From assembly GCA_009691315.1 (NCBI GenBank), contig SICT01000002.1:1-36755 (forward strand): a stretch of DNA of 36,755 bases, read 5' to 3'. The translations under genes were made by a program, and so were the position numbers. Of this stretch, positions 23,318 to 31,148 are shown one piece after another. Below the pieces are notes generated by a model that was not told the origin of the DNA, made no database searches, and worked only from the letters and a program-made list of their open reading frames with translations. Position 1 is the first letter of the stretch. Each line of letters opens with the position of its first letter. The stretch is from Candidatus Uhrbacteria bacterium (GTDB lineage Bacteria > Patescibacteriota > Patescibacteriia > 2-12-FULL-60-25).

Positions 23318-23926
23318 CTAAAAGATCTTATTCCACACCCACACCAGGATTTTTCCCAGCCAGTGGCGGGGGATTTCCTCGTGCGAATTGATCGGCGGTT
23401 GGGGTTGATCCCCTGTCGATCGAACTTCGTTCATTGGCTGAGGAATCGTTTCCTGGTAGGGAGGTGAGGCTGGAGATTCCTCTAGACAAATGAAGTCGAT
23501 CGTCAACTGCTCCAGGCGGATTTCTCCGCGCATGGGGGCAGTGATGAACTGGCGGAAGATTCCAGGTCGTTTGGGCGCAGGTTCAGCTCCGTGGAGTAGA
23601 TCCTCGCCATCTTGCCAGCAGACATCTCCATCTGCTCGCATTTTCCCTTTGAACACCGAACCTTCGGTATCCTTGGGAAGATACAGCCAGTAGCCTGATC
23701 CTTGCGGGACGATCAGTCGTCCTGCTCGGTTCCGTCTGGTGAAGTCATGAGCCGGACCGATATCCAGGCTCCTTCCGTCACTCAGCCACAGCGCGTCATC
23801 CTCTCCCGCTCGAAGAACGAGATACATTCTTGGTTGTCCCAGGTCTGCACCGTAGGACACCTCGATCTGGAGAGAAGCGCGAGAAGGCGGCGAGACTGCC
23901 ACTGTTACGCTTGCTCTTGGTTGCAT
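23318..23926 (-). CDS. Orphan GC-rich protein, beta-rich
   Basis: 202 aa. ATG 23926 has a perfect Shine-Dalgarno AGGAGGTG about 7 nt upstream; the frame upstream to 23998 runs through the promoter and is rejected. N-terminal ~130 residues alternate hydrophobic and polar positions (SLQIEVSYGADLGQPRMYLV, GRSLDIGPAHDFTRRNRAGR, GYWLYLPKDTEGSVFKGKMR), suggesting a small beta-sandwich, possibly FHA- or PilZ-like, but no signature is conclusive. A Pro-rich segment follows and the C-terminus is aromatic (HWLGKILVWVWNKIF). It is a cassette with private promoter and terminator, and is more GC-rich at third codon positions than the neighbours. Function unknown. Confidence 0.7.
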   Translation of the reverse strand: MQPRASVTVAVSPPSRASLQIEVSYGADLGQPRMYLVLRAGEDDALWLSDGRSLDIGPAHDFTRRNRAGRLIVPQGSGYWLYLPKDTEGSVFKGKMRADGDVCWQDGEDLLHGAEPAPKRPGIFRQFITAPMRGEIRLEQLTIDFICLEESPASPPYQETIPQPMNEVRSTGDQPQPPINSHEEIPRHWLGKILVWVWNKIF

Positions 23927-23969
23927 GTCCGCCACCTCCTTTCTTTGAAGACGATTGGTCGGACGGATG

Positions 23970-23998
23970 AACCTATCAACCCCTGAGAAGTCTGTCAA
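23970..23998 (-). promoter_or_regulatory. Promoter of orphan gene 23926
   Basis: Minus strand: -35 TTGACA (23993-23998), 17-bp spacer, -10 TAGGTT (23970-23975). The -35 box overlaps the last codons of the upstream gene that ends at 23976. Confidence 0.7.
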
Positions 23999-24410
23999 GA
24001 CTCTCTAGGATGTGCTCCTTCATTAAATCTACTCCCAATTCTTTGTGAATGAAAGGTGTAATATCATGCGCAAGTTTTGCACGCAGAGCATGAGCTAAAT
24101 CCGGTCGCATAATCGTATCAATGCGTTTGATATTTTTTGTTCGGCACAGGGTCTCAATTTTTTCTTTCATTAAATGCACAAAATGATGAAGCCGCTCGTC
24201 ATCATTCGGTTCCGTGCCGCTTCGAGAGCCACCATGATCTCCATTGACAAAAGCCCCCTCGCGATCACTCTTCTGTTCATGCGGAGTCACTAACTGATCA
24301 AGCTCTTCCAGCGTCTCAAGATGCACCAGCCAGAATTGTGCATGCACATGATCTGCCAGGACGATTAGCGTTGGCTCAGAAAAATGTTGGAGATGTTTGG
24401 GGAGTTGCAT
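23976..24410 (-). CDS. Host-attachment / baeRF-like protein
   Basis: 144 aa. It resembles the small 'protein required for attachment to host cells' group (related to archaeal-type release-factor-like baeRF folds): the start EPTLIVLADHVHAQFWLVHL matches the usual opening strand with [VL]-A-D-x-x-x-A, then a charged variable loop with GAFVNGDHGGSRSGTEPNDD, and the helical end RPDLAHALRAKLAHDITPFI followed by KELGVDLMKEHI. The name reflects a plant-bacterium phenotype in other species and says little about function here. It lies 8 nt after tdk on the same strand and is probably co-transcribed with it. Confidence 0.6.
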   Translation of the reverse strand: MQLPKHLQHFSEPTLIVLADHVHAQFWLVHLETLEELDQLVTPHEQKSDREGAFVNGDHGGSRSGTEPNDDERLHHFVHLMKEKIETLCRTKNIKRIDTIMRPDLAHALRAKLAHDITPFIHKELGVDLMKEHILESLDRLLRG

Positions 24411-24418
24411 AGAAAATA

Positions 24419-25015
24419 TTATGTTATTTCATGATGAGTAAGACAACGGGCTTCATAGGTGACACCATCGGCCAGATCATCGATCAGCACTTGTGGATCA
24501 TGGATGGGGACTGGTTTGCCATGGCGCAAGCGTTGCGTACGGGTGGCATTATATTGCCGGCACACACTGCAGACCGCGCGTGAACGTTGAATGATCGTCT
24601 CGGGCAGCGCCATGATGGCTTGGGACGTGGGAAACATTTGCCCGCGGAAATCATTGTCCAAACCGGAAATCAGGATAGTTTTTCCACGGCGCAGCTCTGT
24701 TTCTAGTAACGACACGATCTCTGTGGGGAAAAATTGTACCTCATCAATCCCAATCACGAGTTTAGCATCAATCGCATCCCGAATGGCAGAGAAGTCGTTA
24801 ATGTTGATGGCGATAGCGTCATGCAGGAGTCCGCCTCGGGATTGAACCGTTGGAGTTCTGGTATCAATCGACGGCCTCAGACAGATGAGGGGGATCTGCT
24901 GTTCGCGAAAAATTTGCAGATGGCGCACGAGTTCCAATGTCTTTCCGCAGGCCATGGGGCCGGTAAAAAAGGTGAGGGAACCTTGATGCGGAGCGAGGGT
25001 TTGAGCCGTCACCAT
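24419..25015 (-). CDS. tdk: Thymidine kinase (type II)
   Basis: 198 aa, the usual size for bacterial TK1-like enzymes that phosphorylate thymidine to dTMP in salvage, cytoplasmic. Visible: Walker A GPMACGKTLELVRHL (family GPMxSGKT), GIDEVQFF Walker B with the catalytic Glu region, lasso substrate loop after ISGLDNDFRGQMFP (family GLDxDFxxxPF), and the structural zinc site CSVCRQYNATRTQR with a late RCLTHH where the family has C-x-x-[CH]. ATG 25015 was chosen over TTG 25036. A gene for salvage fits an organism that imports nucleosides. The host-attachment-like gene follows 8 nt later. Confidence 0.95.
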   Translation of the reverse strand: MVTAQTLAPHQGSLTFFTGPMACGKTLELVRHLQIFREQQIPLICLRPSIDTRTPTVQSRGGLLHDAIAININDFSAIRDAIDAKLVIGIDEVQFFPTEIVSLLETELRRGKTILISGLDNDFRGQMFPTSQAIMALPETIIQRSRAVCSVCRQYNATRTQRLRHGKPVPIHDPQVLIDDLADGVTYEARCLTHHEIT

Positions 25016-25104
25016 AGATCGGCTACAGGATAGCACAATCCATGACTTGACAAAAAGGATTTTTTCAGCGACGCTTAGGATCGTTCTTCAAACAGGAGTG
25101 ACCC
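25016..25104. promoter_or_regulatory. Divergent regulatory region between tdk and orphan gene 25105
   Basis: 89 nt. On the plus strand TTGACA at 25046-25051 is followed by an A/T-rich stretch with no good -10 at 17 bp; TAGGAT lies 23 bp on. On the minus strand TTGTCA partly overlaps the same bases and TATCCT follows 15 bp later, pointing to tdk. The two promoters therefore overlap and may compete. Confidence 0.4.
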
Positions 25105-25506
25105 ATGTCAGCCGTATCTGATTTGGGGCCGCTCTTGCTCGAGCGGTCCTTGCCTTTAATTGAGCGCGTGCGCTTTGATGGAAAAGCCGACGGAGGGCTA
25201 CAGATCCGCGTGTGCGCCAAGAGCCCAGATTTCCGTCCTGGGGCACTCACGGATGTGCATGTCCTAACGGAAATTGTGGTCGACGTTTCAAAAAGAGAGC
25301 CGCGATTTGTCATGGGCCAGCTCATCTTGGTCCAGACGCAAGAGGCGCGAGGACTGATGTACTCGTACCACTTTATCCCGGGGCAGGCGGATATTCTCGC
25401 CGACATCCATTTCGTCGGTGTTTGCCCCTGGTGCAACATCAAAGAGTTGCGTTTTTTACACGGGGCTGGAATAGCCCAGTTCCCCAATCACTTCTTCTGT
25501 TCTTAA
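25105..25506 (+). CDS. Orphan small GC-rich protein with C-terminal Cys pair
   Basis: 133 aa. ATG 25105 has Shine-Dalgarno CAGGAGTG 6 nt away. GC3-rich codons. The product has beta-like strands (GGLQIRVCAKSPDFRPGALT, HVLTEIVVDVSKREPRFVMG, LMYSYHFIPGQADILADIHF) and ends with FVGVCPWCNIKELRFLHGAG, a C-P-x-C pair that could bind metal or be redox-active, though it lacks a thioredoxin fold around it. No family recognised. It is a cassette inserted between divergent tdk and the convergent PP2C gene, with its own terminator. The leader resembles those of 11703 and 12881. Confidence 0.65.
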   Translation: MSAVSDLGPLLLERSLPLIERVRFDGKADGGLQIRVCAKSPDFRPGALTDVHVLTEIVVDVSKREPRFVMGQLILVQTQEARGLMYSYHFIPGQADILADIHFVGVCPWCNIKELRFLHGAGIAQFPNHFFCS

Positions 25507-25508
25507 AA

Positions 25509-25535
25509 GCCCCTCCAAACTGGAGAGGCATTTTT
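25509..25535 (+). terminator. Intrinsic terminator of orphan gene 25105
   Basis: GCCCCTCC (25509-25516) pairs with GGAGAGGC (25522-25529), one C-A mismatch, loop AAACT, followed by A and five T. It also lies just beyond the 3' end of the convergent phosphatase gene. Confidence 0.85.
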
Positions 25536-25553
25536 AATTCTATTTACGTTTCT

Positions 25554-26672
25554 TTATTCGATCTCAGCAGCAACCAGGGCAATATCATCTGTTTCAGCAC
25601 CTGGCTTGTCGTGCTGACTTAACATGTCTAAAGACTCAGTCAAAGGAAAATTAATCTTCACGCCTGAGCTTTGGCTTTGTGGAAAGGCTTCGCTCATGGC
25701 TTGCAGATCCATTTCTTCGCCATCACCTGCGCGGAATTTTTTCTCAAGTCCATCTGTTGCTAGAAGAATTTTGTCGCCCTTTTTGACTCGGCGAATGGTT
25801 AAAGAGGGGATGGCTAACTGATCATCACCACCTAAACATGCGACCATACTGCGTTTAAGTTCGCTATAAGTCACTTCTTTTTTGCCAATTTTAAACGTGG
25901 CTGTTGGATTTTGTTTTAGGTCTTCTAGCTGAGACGGCGTGATCATGCCGCGGGTCAGAAGAACATTCAGCAAAGAATCTTCGATGGTTGATTGCACGAA
26001 TTCTCCGGTCGCCTGTTTATATTTAAACGCTCGACTATCTCCAACATTGATGGAGATATGCCACTTGCTACCGTCTGGAGCGGTGTGAACAAGCCCAGTG
26101 CACAACGTCGCCTTGCCACCAGTCTCACGCACCTTAGCATTTATATTGATCGCCGCGTTCATTAAAGAAAAAGATTTTCTTGCCATCTCAGGATCCACTT
26201 TCATGATCCCTTGAATACGTTTTTCAAGTTCTTCTGTTAGTCCAGGAAAATCATGCCCGTATTTTTGTTTTTGTAAAGCAGTCATCTGCTCCACTAATTC
26301 TTTATCATCTAAAACCGAGGTGGCAGTCAAGGCGTCTTCATAGCTCATTGGAAAGTCATCTGCCAAAATCGCGCTGGCATCAGCTCCCTCGGTTTTTCCT
26401 TCTTTCTCACCCAAGCCATCGGTGACACCAACCAGACCCGTTTTTGGATCCACGATTATATTATCTTGATTTCGATTTTCACGATTTCCACGACGCTCAG
26501 GTTTTTTTGCAATCGTGGCCGCCACCTTCATCCCTTCAAAACCAGGCACCCAAAAAGCCGGGATGTTGGCTTTATAGCGGATTTCCTCGAGCGCCTCATC
26601 ACGACTCAATGATCGACCGCGTACATCAGGTTTTTCTTTACTCACCTTGATAGCTTGATCGTAGATGCTCAT
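25554..26672 (-). CDS. PP2C-family Ser/Thr protein phosphatase
   Basis: 372 aa, cytoplasmic metal-dependent phosphatase. Motifs in order: RNQDNIIVDPKTGLVGVTDG (family R-x-x-N-E-D...D-G-x-G, here QD and DGLG, supplying metal Asp residues), ATLCTGLVHTAPDGSKWHIS, INVGDSRAFKYKQATGEFVQ (family VGDSRxY), KKGDKILLATDGLEKKF (family DxxLLCSDGL) and the final TDDIALVAAEI (family DNxTxIVV). An insertion of ~90 helical residues (EDALTATSVLDDKELVEQMT to KSFSLMNAAI) separates the first two motifs, and a ~45-aa N-terminal extension precedes the domain. No partner kinase is in the window. The promoter at 26702 is one of the best in the region. Confidence 0.9.
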   Translation of the reverse strand: MSIYDQAIKVSKEKPDVRGRSLSRDEALEEIRYKANIPAFWVPGFEGMKVAATIAKKPERRGNRENRNQDNIIVDPKTGLVGVTDGLGEKEGKTEGADASAILADDFPMSYEDALTATSVLDDKELVEQMTALQKQKYGHDFPGLTEELEKRIQGIMKVDPEMARKSFSLMNAAININAKVRETGGKATLCTGLVHTAPDGSKWHISINVGDSRAFKYKQATGEFVQSTIEDSLLNVLLTRGMITPSQLEDLKQNPTATFKIGKKEVTYSELKRSMVACLGGDDQLAIPSLTIRRVKKGDKILLATDGLEKKFRAGDGEEMDLQAMSEAFPQSQSSGVKINFPLTESLDMLSQHDKPGAETDDIALVAAEIE

Positions 26673-26701
26673 AAGAGAAAATGAATGATTTCTAAGAAGA
26701 A

Positions 26702-26730
26702 ATAATATCAGAAAAATAACCTTTTGTCAA
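26702..26730 (-). promoter_or_regulatory. Promoter of the PP2C gene
   Basis: Minus strand: -35 TTGACA (26725-26730), 17-bp spacer, -10 TATTAT (26702-26707). The first half, TTGACAAAAGGTTATTTTTC, is almost identical to the promoter at 32175. Confidence 0.85.
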
Positions 26731-26752
26731 CTCGTTTACAGCATATTTTTTA

Positions 26753-27226
26753 TTATTTATGATACGTTTTTCCCGACAGAATCATCTCGGCGCGATAGAG
26801 TTGTTCAAGGAGTGTGATGCGGGCAAGAAGATGAGGGAGGGTGTGTTTGCCAAAAGACAGAACATGATGCGCGCGCTCCTTGATCGACGAGTCTAAGCCC
26901 CACGATCCACCGATCAGAAAAACAACGGGCCGGCCACCAGCAGACCACTCACTCATTTTTTTTGCGAGCATCGTCGACGACAGATTTTGGCCGGTTTCAT
27001 CCAGCGCGATTACCCAAGCAGAAGCGGGGAGCGACTTGAGTAGAGATTCGGCTTCAAGTCTTCTGGTTTTCTCTTCGTTTGGTTTGGCAGAGCCTTGATG
27101 CCCTTCGGGCAATTCAATCAGTTGAATTTTCGCCATGGACCCAAGTCGTTCGATGTAGGTGTGGATAGCTTCTTTTTGCCAGGCTTCATGGGGCTTGCCA
27201 ATCGCTCGAATCATGAGGAAATGCAT
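26753..27226 (-). CDS. rlmH: RlmH, 23S rRNA pseudouridine-1915 N3-methyltransferase
   Basis: 157 aa, the family's length (~155), an alpha/beta-knot (SPOUT) enzyme that uses SAM to methylate pseudouridine 1915 in helix 69 of 23S rRNA on the assembled 70S ribosome. Visible: RAIGKPHEAWQKEAIHTYIE near the start, WVIALDETGQNLSSTMLAKK (family LDxxGxxxSSxxFA), RPVVFLIGGSWGLDSSIKER (family FxIGGAxGxxxxV) and LPHLLARITLLEQLYRAEMI (family hxLaRvlLlEQlYRA). ATG 27226 was chosen; the long upstream extension passes through the divergent promoter. It sits head-to-head with the 23S gene; its substrate nucleotide is 16 nt from the first intron site. Confidence 0.95.
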   Translation of the reverse strand: MHFLMIRAIGKPHEAWQKEAIHTYIERLGSMAKIQLIELPEGHQGSAKPNEEKTRRLEAESLLKSLPASAWVIALDETGQNLSSTMLAKKMSEWSAGGRPVVFLIGGSWGLDSSIKERAHHVLSFGKHTLPHLLARITLLEQLYRAEMILSGKTYHK

Positions 27227-27252
27227 AGGATTTTTCGCTGGAGAATAAAGAC

Positions 27253-27279
27253 TTGACAAAGGTTTTAGGTTTCTATAAA
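27253..27279 (+). promoter_or_regulatory. Promoter upstream of the short transcript and 23S rRNA
   Basis: -35 TTGACA (27253-27258) and -10 TATAAA (27274-27279), a short 15-bp spacer. It is the only clear plus-strand promoter before the rRNA. A terminator at 27427 lies between it and the 23S gene, so either read-through or a second promoter is needed for rRNA. Confidence 0.55.
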
Positions 27280-27304
27280 CTGCGGGCACTTTGATACCCC
27301 CATG

Positions 27305-27329
27305 TCCCCCTCCGTTAAAGCTTCGGGGA
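27305..27329. repeat. Short repeat TCCCCCTCCGYTAAAGCTTCGGGGA, copy 1
   Basis: Near-identical to 27447-27472: CCCCCTCCG, T or C, TAAAGCTTCGGGG. It forms an imperfect hairpin by CCCC/GGGG around an AAGCTT core. The two copies bracket the 27345 short ORF and its terminator. Confidence 0.65.
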
Positions 27330-27344
27330 ACCACTGGAGATCCT

Positions 27345-27389
27345 ATGAGCTACACCATTTTCGCGAGCACGAACTCGCTTCACGGCTAA
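27345..27389 (+). CDS. Possible 14-residue peptide ORF in a short transcript
   Basis: ATG with GGAG five bases upstream, encoding MSYTIFASTNSLHG and a TAA stop. It lies between the promoter at 27253 and the terminator at 27427, so a transcript of ~160 nt would carry little else. It could be a leader peptide, a small toxin-like peptide, or chance within a non-coding RNA. Too short to judge by composition. Confidence 0.25.
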   Translation: MSYTIFASTNSLHG

Positions 27390-27426
27390 GCACTTGGAAC
27401 CTCCATAGGGGTACACCGCTTGGCCG

Positions 27427-27445
27427 ACCGCCAGGCGGTTTTTTT
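27427..27445 (+). terminator. Intrinsic terminator or attenuator before 23S rRNA
   Basis: ACCGC (27427-27431), loop CAG, GCGGT (27435-27439), followed by a run of T to 27445. It would end the short transcript from 27253, or attenuate the rRNA transcript. Confidence 0.75.
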
Positions 27446-27446
27446 C

Positions 27447-27472
27447 TCCCCCTCCGCTAAAGCTTCGGGGGA
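27447..27472. repeat. Short repeat TCCCCCTCCGYTAAAGCTTCGGGGGA, copy 2
   Basis: Second copy of 27305-27329, with one base change and a longer G-run. The 280 nt from here to the 23S gene hold no ORF, only the processing stem, a hairpin and A/T-rich sequence. Confidence 0.65.
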
Positions 27473-27601
27473 CAGGCCCACAATAACATAAGAAGAGTCA
27501 GTCAGTGATGAGTCCTGATCTTGATCACGATTCGTCAGTGTCTGTCTCACAAGAGTTCTGGATGAGATGAGTGGGTTGGACCGGTCTTCGACAACCAAAT
27601 A

Positions 27602-27631
27602 GCACAATCAGTATGTGATATGTGCAAGGCA
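27602..27631 (+). other. 5' strand of the 23S rRNA processing stem
   Basis: GCACAA then TCAGTATGTGATATGTGC and AAGGCA are complementary, with a few mismatches and a short bulge, to 31914-31947 on the far side of 23S. Such a long stem around 23S is the usual RNase III site for releasing the precursor. Confidence 0.8.
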
Positions 27632-27634
27632 TTG

Positions 27635-27659
27635 GAACGTTTGTGTACAGCAAACGTTC
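27635..27659 (+). other. Perfect hairpin in the 23S leader
   Basis: GAACGTTTG (27635-27643) and CAAACGTTC (27651-27659) with loop TGTACAG, 4 nt inside the processing stem. No T-run follows. It may shape precursor folding or act in antitermination; no boxA was recognised. Confidence 0.5.
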
Positions 27660-27991
27660 ACAACCCAAATTGTAAGCAATAAAAAATACACCTTAAAGAA
27701 ATCTGTCATTCAATCTTATCTCTATCAATAACATGGGAGGGATGAGCATCTGGATGGCCGAAGCACGTAAGGGCGTACGGTGGATGGCTAGGCAGAGAGG
27801 AGCCGATGAAGGACGTGGCAGCCTGCGATAAGTCTCGGGGAGGTGGCAAGCAACCTTTGATCCGAGAATGTCCGAATGGGGAAACCTTTCCGCATAAACT
27901 GCGGAAGCTCGACCTCTGAATACATAGGAGGCGAGAGGGCACCTGGGGAAGTGAAACATCTCAGTACCCAGAGGAAAAGAAACAAATATAC

Positions 27992-28047
27992 GCAGACTTT
28001 TTATCCCGCAATGATTCTTCATGAATCACACGGGATAAAAAGTCTGC
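27992..28047 (+). other. Hairpin intervening sequence in 23S rRNA
   Basis: Perfect 17-bp arms GCAGACTTTTTATCCCG (27992-28008) and CGGGATAAAAAGTCTGC (28031-28047); the loop also holds TGATTC/GAATCA. It sits between GAAAAGAAAC and GATTCCCTTAGTAGCGG, where E. coli has only a few unpaired bases (about nt 240). It looks like a stem-type IVS; RNase III could cut it and split 23S without ligation. Confidence 0.8.
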
Positions 28048-28991
28048 ATGATTCCCTTAGTAGCGGCGAGCGAAACGGGACGAGCCCAAACCTTTATCAT
28101 TAACCTTTGTAAGAAGTTAGACGCAAGTTTAGCAACGAGCAGAGGGGCGAGCGTGGGCTTTCGTGATAAGGGGGTTGCGGGACGGAACATGCCAATCCCA
28201 TGAGCGGCATGAAGAGAAGATCACGTTAGTTGAATCCACTGGAAAGTGGAACCATAGACGGTGATAGTCCGGTAAACGAAAATTTGATCTTCCTTCAGTT
28301 CCTGATCCAAAGTACTACGAGGCTCGAGAAACCTCGTAGGAAGCAGCCACGACGATGTGGCAAGGCTAAATACTCCTCCTGACCGATAGTGAACAAGTAC
28401 AGTGATGGAAAGCTGAAAAGTAGCCCGGGAGGGCGATGAAATAGTATCTGAAACCGTACGCTTACAAGGAGTTGGAGTGGTTGTCGCAAGACAACCATGA
28501 CAGCGTTCCTATTGAAGAATGAGCCGACGAGTGTGATATACGTCGCTTGGTTAAGCCCCTGCGGGGGCGAAGCCGTAGTGAAAGCGAGCCTGAATAGGGC
28601 GTTTGTGGCGTATACACGACCCGAAACCCGGTGATCTAACCATGTCCAGGATGAAGTCCCGCGAAAGCGGGATGGAGGTCCGAACCCACGAGCCGTGCAA
28701 CACTCGGGGATGAGATGTGGTTAGAGGTGAAATTCCAATCGAACTGGGTGATAGCTGGTTCTCCCTGAAATAGATTTTGGTCTAGCGCTGATTAATAGCA
28801 TAACGGAGGTAGAGCACTGAATGGGGCCTGGGGCGCAAGCCTACAGTTTCCAACCAAACTCCGAATGCCGTTATGTGTTCCCAGCAGTCAGTCCTTGGGG
28901 GCTAAGCTCCAATGGACAAAAGGGAAACAGCCCTTGATCGCAGACTAAGGTCCCTAAATTCTTCCTCAGTGTCAAAGGTGGTCAGGTGACT

Positions 28992-29029
<38 letters not shown>

Positions 29030-29870
29030 TAAAGAAAGCGTAACAGCTCACTGGTCAAGTTGCTCGGCGCCGAAAACTTATCGGGGCTTAAGGAAGATAC
29101 CGAAGTCGCGGATTCATTTGATCTTCGGATCGAGTGAGTGGTAAGGGAGCATTCTCTTTGCGCCGAAGCGGAAGGCGTGAGCCACCGTGGAGCGGAGAGA
29201 AGTGAGAATGTCGGCATGAGTAGCAAAAAGACAGGTGAAAATCCTGTCCACCATAAACCCAAGGTTTCCAGGGCAACGCGAATCGTCCCTGGGTTAGTCG
29301 GTCCTAAGGCGAGGCTGAAAAGCGTAGTCGATGGACAGCAGGTTAATATTCCTGCACTTCCCTATTTTTTCGACGGAGTGACACATCGTTCAACTGGTCG
29401 AGTCTCTTGGAATGAGACTTCGGGCACGAAGGGGTGATTGATAGGTAAATCCGTCAGTCGCAAACCTCGTTGTGATCGTAAGTTTGCTGAAAGGCAAGCA
29501 AGGGCCGGGACTGCGGTGTCGAGAAAACCTCCTAGAGCTAAGGATAGGGGAACCGTACCGTAAACCGACACAGGTGGGTGGGCATACGTGTGCCAAGGTG
29601 TACGAGAGAACCCATGTTTAGGAACTCGGCAATACAACGGCCGTACCTTCGGTATAAGGCCTGCCCAGAGCAATCTGGGCCGCAGCTAAAGACGCTTTCC
29701 GACTGTTTACCAAAAACACAGCTTCCTGCTAAACCGCAAGGTGATGTATAGGAAGTGATGCCTGGCCAGTGTCAGAACGTTAAGGAGAGGGGTCATCCCG
29801 CAGCAATGCGGGGGCAGCTCTGAACTGAAGCGCTGATGAACGCCGGCGATAACTATAATCGTCCTAAGGT

Positions 29871-30602
29871 TCGCGAACTCTCTTTTGAGGGTGAGCGAAG
29901 GACTGGGACGATTGTAGGCAAATTGGTAAATCGCAATAAGCTGCCTCGCTCAGTAGTAATATTGAGTTGGTCTAAAAATAATTGGCTATATGCTGGAAAA
30001 TCTAGAAATGATAATGCAACTAGGGTATAATTCGACCATAGATTTATGCCCAAGAAAATCGTTTCAGACAATCAGCAGGAAAGGCCAGAAATCATTTATT
30101 GGATCTGTGGGTTTGTCGATGGTGAAGGATGCTTCTCGGTAAGTATCATTCGCAATCAAACCACGAGCCTTGGATGGCAAGTGTTCCCAGAGTTTGTTGT
30201 CACGCAGGGAGAGAAGAGCAGATTCGCGCTAGAGAAAATAAAGGAATATTTTCAGTGCGGTGAGATCTACCTCAATCGGCGTCACGATAATCACAAGGAA
30301 TCACTCCTACGATTCTGTGTTCGATCGCAAAAGGATCTTCGAGAAAAGATTATACCTTTCTTCTCCAAGTTTCCTCTGCATACTGCGAAACGAGAAGATT
30401 TCAAAAAGTTTGTGAAAATCCTTCAGTTCATGAAGCGAGGAGATCACAAACAATTAAAAGGAATCCGATCGATCGCAGGGATTATTCAAAATATGAATCG
30501 AAAAGTGCCATCACGATTTCTGGAATCCTCAGAGACTACACGCCAATCCCCCGATGTAACATCGGGGTGAAGATATAGTCCTTCGTCATCAAGGAAACGA
30601 AA
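29871..30602 (+). other. Group I intron 1 in 23S rRNA, at E. coli position 1931
   Basis: 732 nt between CCTAAGGT (ending 29870) and AGCGAAATTCC (starting 30603), which are contiguous in other bacteria (U1931/A1932). Group I core is visible near the 3' end: CAGAGACTACACG (30530-30542, P7 5' strand), a P8 stem CCCCGATG/CATCGGGG, and GAAGATATAGTCC (30569-30581, P7 3' strand). It carries the LAGLIDADG ORF. The 3' boundary is uncertain: by alignment the last base is A, while a group I intron should end in G; the nearest G is 30599. No clear P1 guide was found. Confidence 0.9.
30046..30570 (+). CDS. LAGLIDADG homing endonuclease encoded in intron 1
   Basis: 174 aa with one LAGLIDADG motif, IYWICGFVDGEGCFSVSI, so it should work as a homodimer like I-CreI. 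The catalytic acidic residue is the Asp or Glu of VDGEG. Other family features: a VVTQGEKSRFALEKIKEYFQ stretch, then a FVKILQFMKRGDHKQLKGIR helix. It would cut intron-less 23S genes near position 1931 and spread the intron by repair. ATG 30046 starts ~175 nt into the intron. Its last codons, encoding SETTRQSPDVTSG, lie within the intron's P7-P8 core, so ORF and ribozyme share bases. Intact, no stops, so possibly active. Confidence 0.92.
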   Translation: MPKKIVSDNQQERPEIIYWICGFVDGEGCFSVSIIRNQTTSLGWQVFPEFVVTQGEKSRFALEKIKEYFQCGEIYLNRRHDNHKESLLRFCVRSQKDLREKIIPFFSKFPLHTAKREDFKKFVKILQFMKRGDHKQLKGIRSIAGIIQNMNRKVPSRFLESSETTRQSPDVTSG

Positions 30603-31148
30603 AGCGAAATTCCTTGTCGGGTGAGTTCCGACCCGCACGAATGGCATAACGAGAGAGCGACTGTCTCAACATGGGACTCGGTGAAATTGCAAGTGGGGTG
30701 AAGATGCCCTGTACGCGCAGTCAGACGAAAAGACCCCGTGAAGCTTTACTATAAGTTGATATTGGGTATCGGTTTAGCATGTTCAGCGTAGGTGGGAGCG
30801 TAAGCACCAATGAGACACCACCCTTGCTCTATCGTTATTCTTATCACCGTCCGTGAAACCGGATGGTGAGACAGTATCTGCTGGGTAGTTTAACTGGGGC
30901 GGTTGCCTCCCAAAAAGTAACGGAGGCGTTCACAAAGGTCAGCTAGCTCCGGATGGAAATCGGAGCGATTCCGCAATGGGATAAGCTGGCTTAACTGCAA
31001 GACCAACAAGTCGAGCAGATGCGAAAGCAGGACATAGTGATCCGACCGTACGATATCGGACGGCGGAAGCTCAACGGATAAAAGCTACTCCGGGGATAAC
31101 AGGCTGATCTGGTCCAAGAGTCCACATCGACGACCAGGTTTGGCACCT

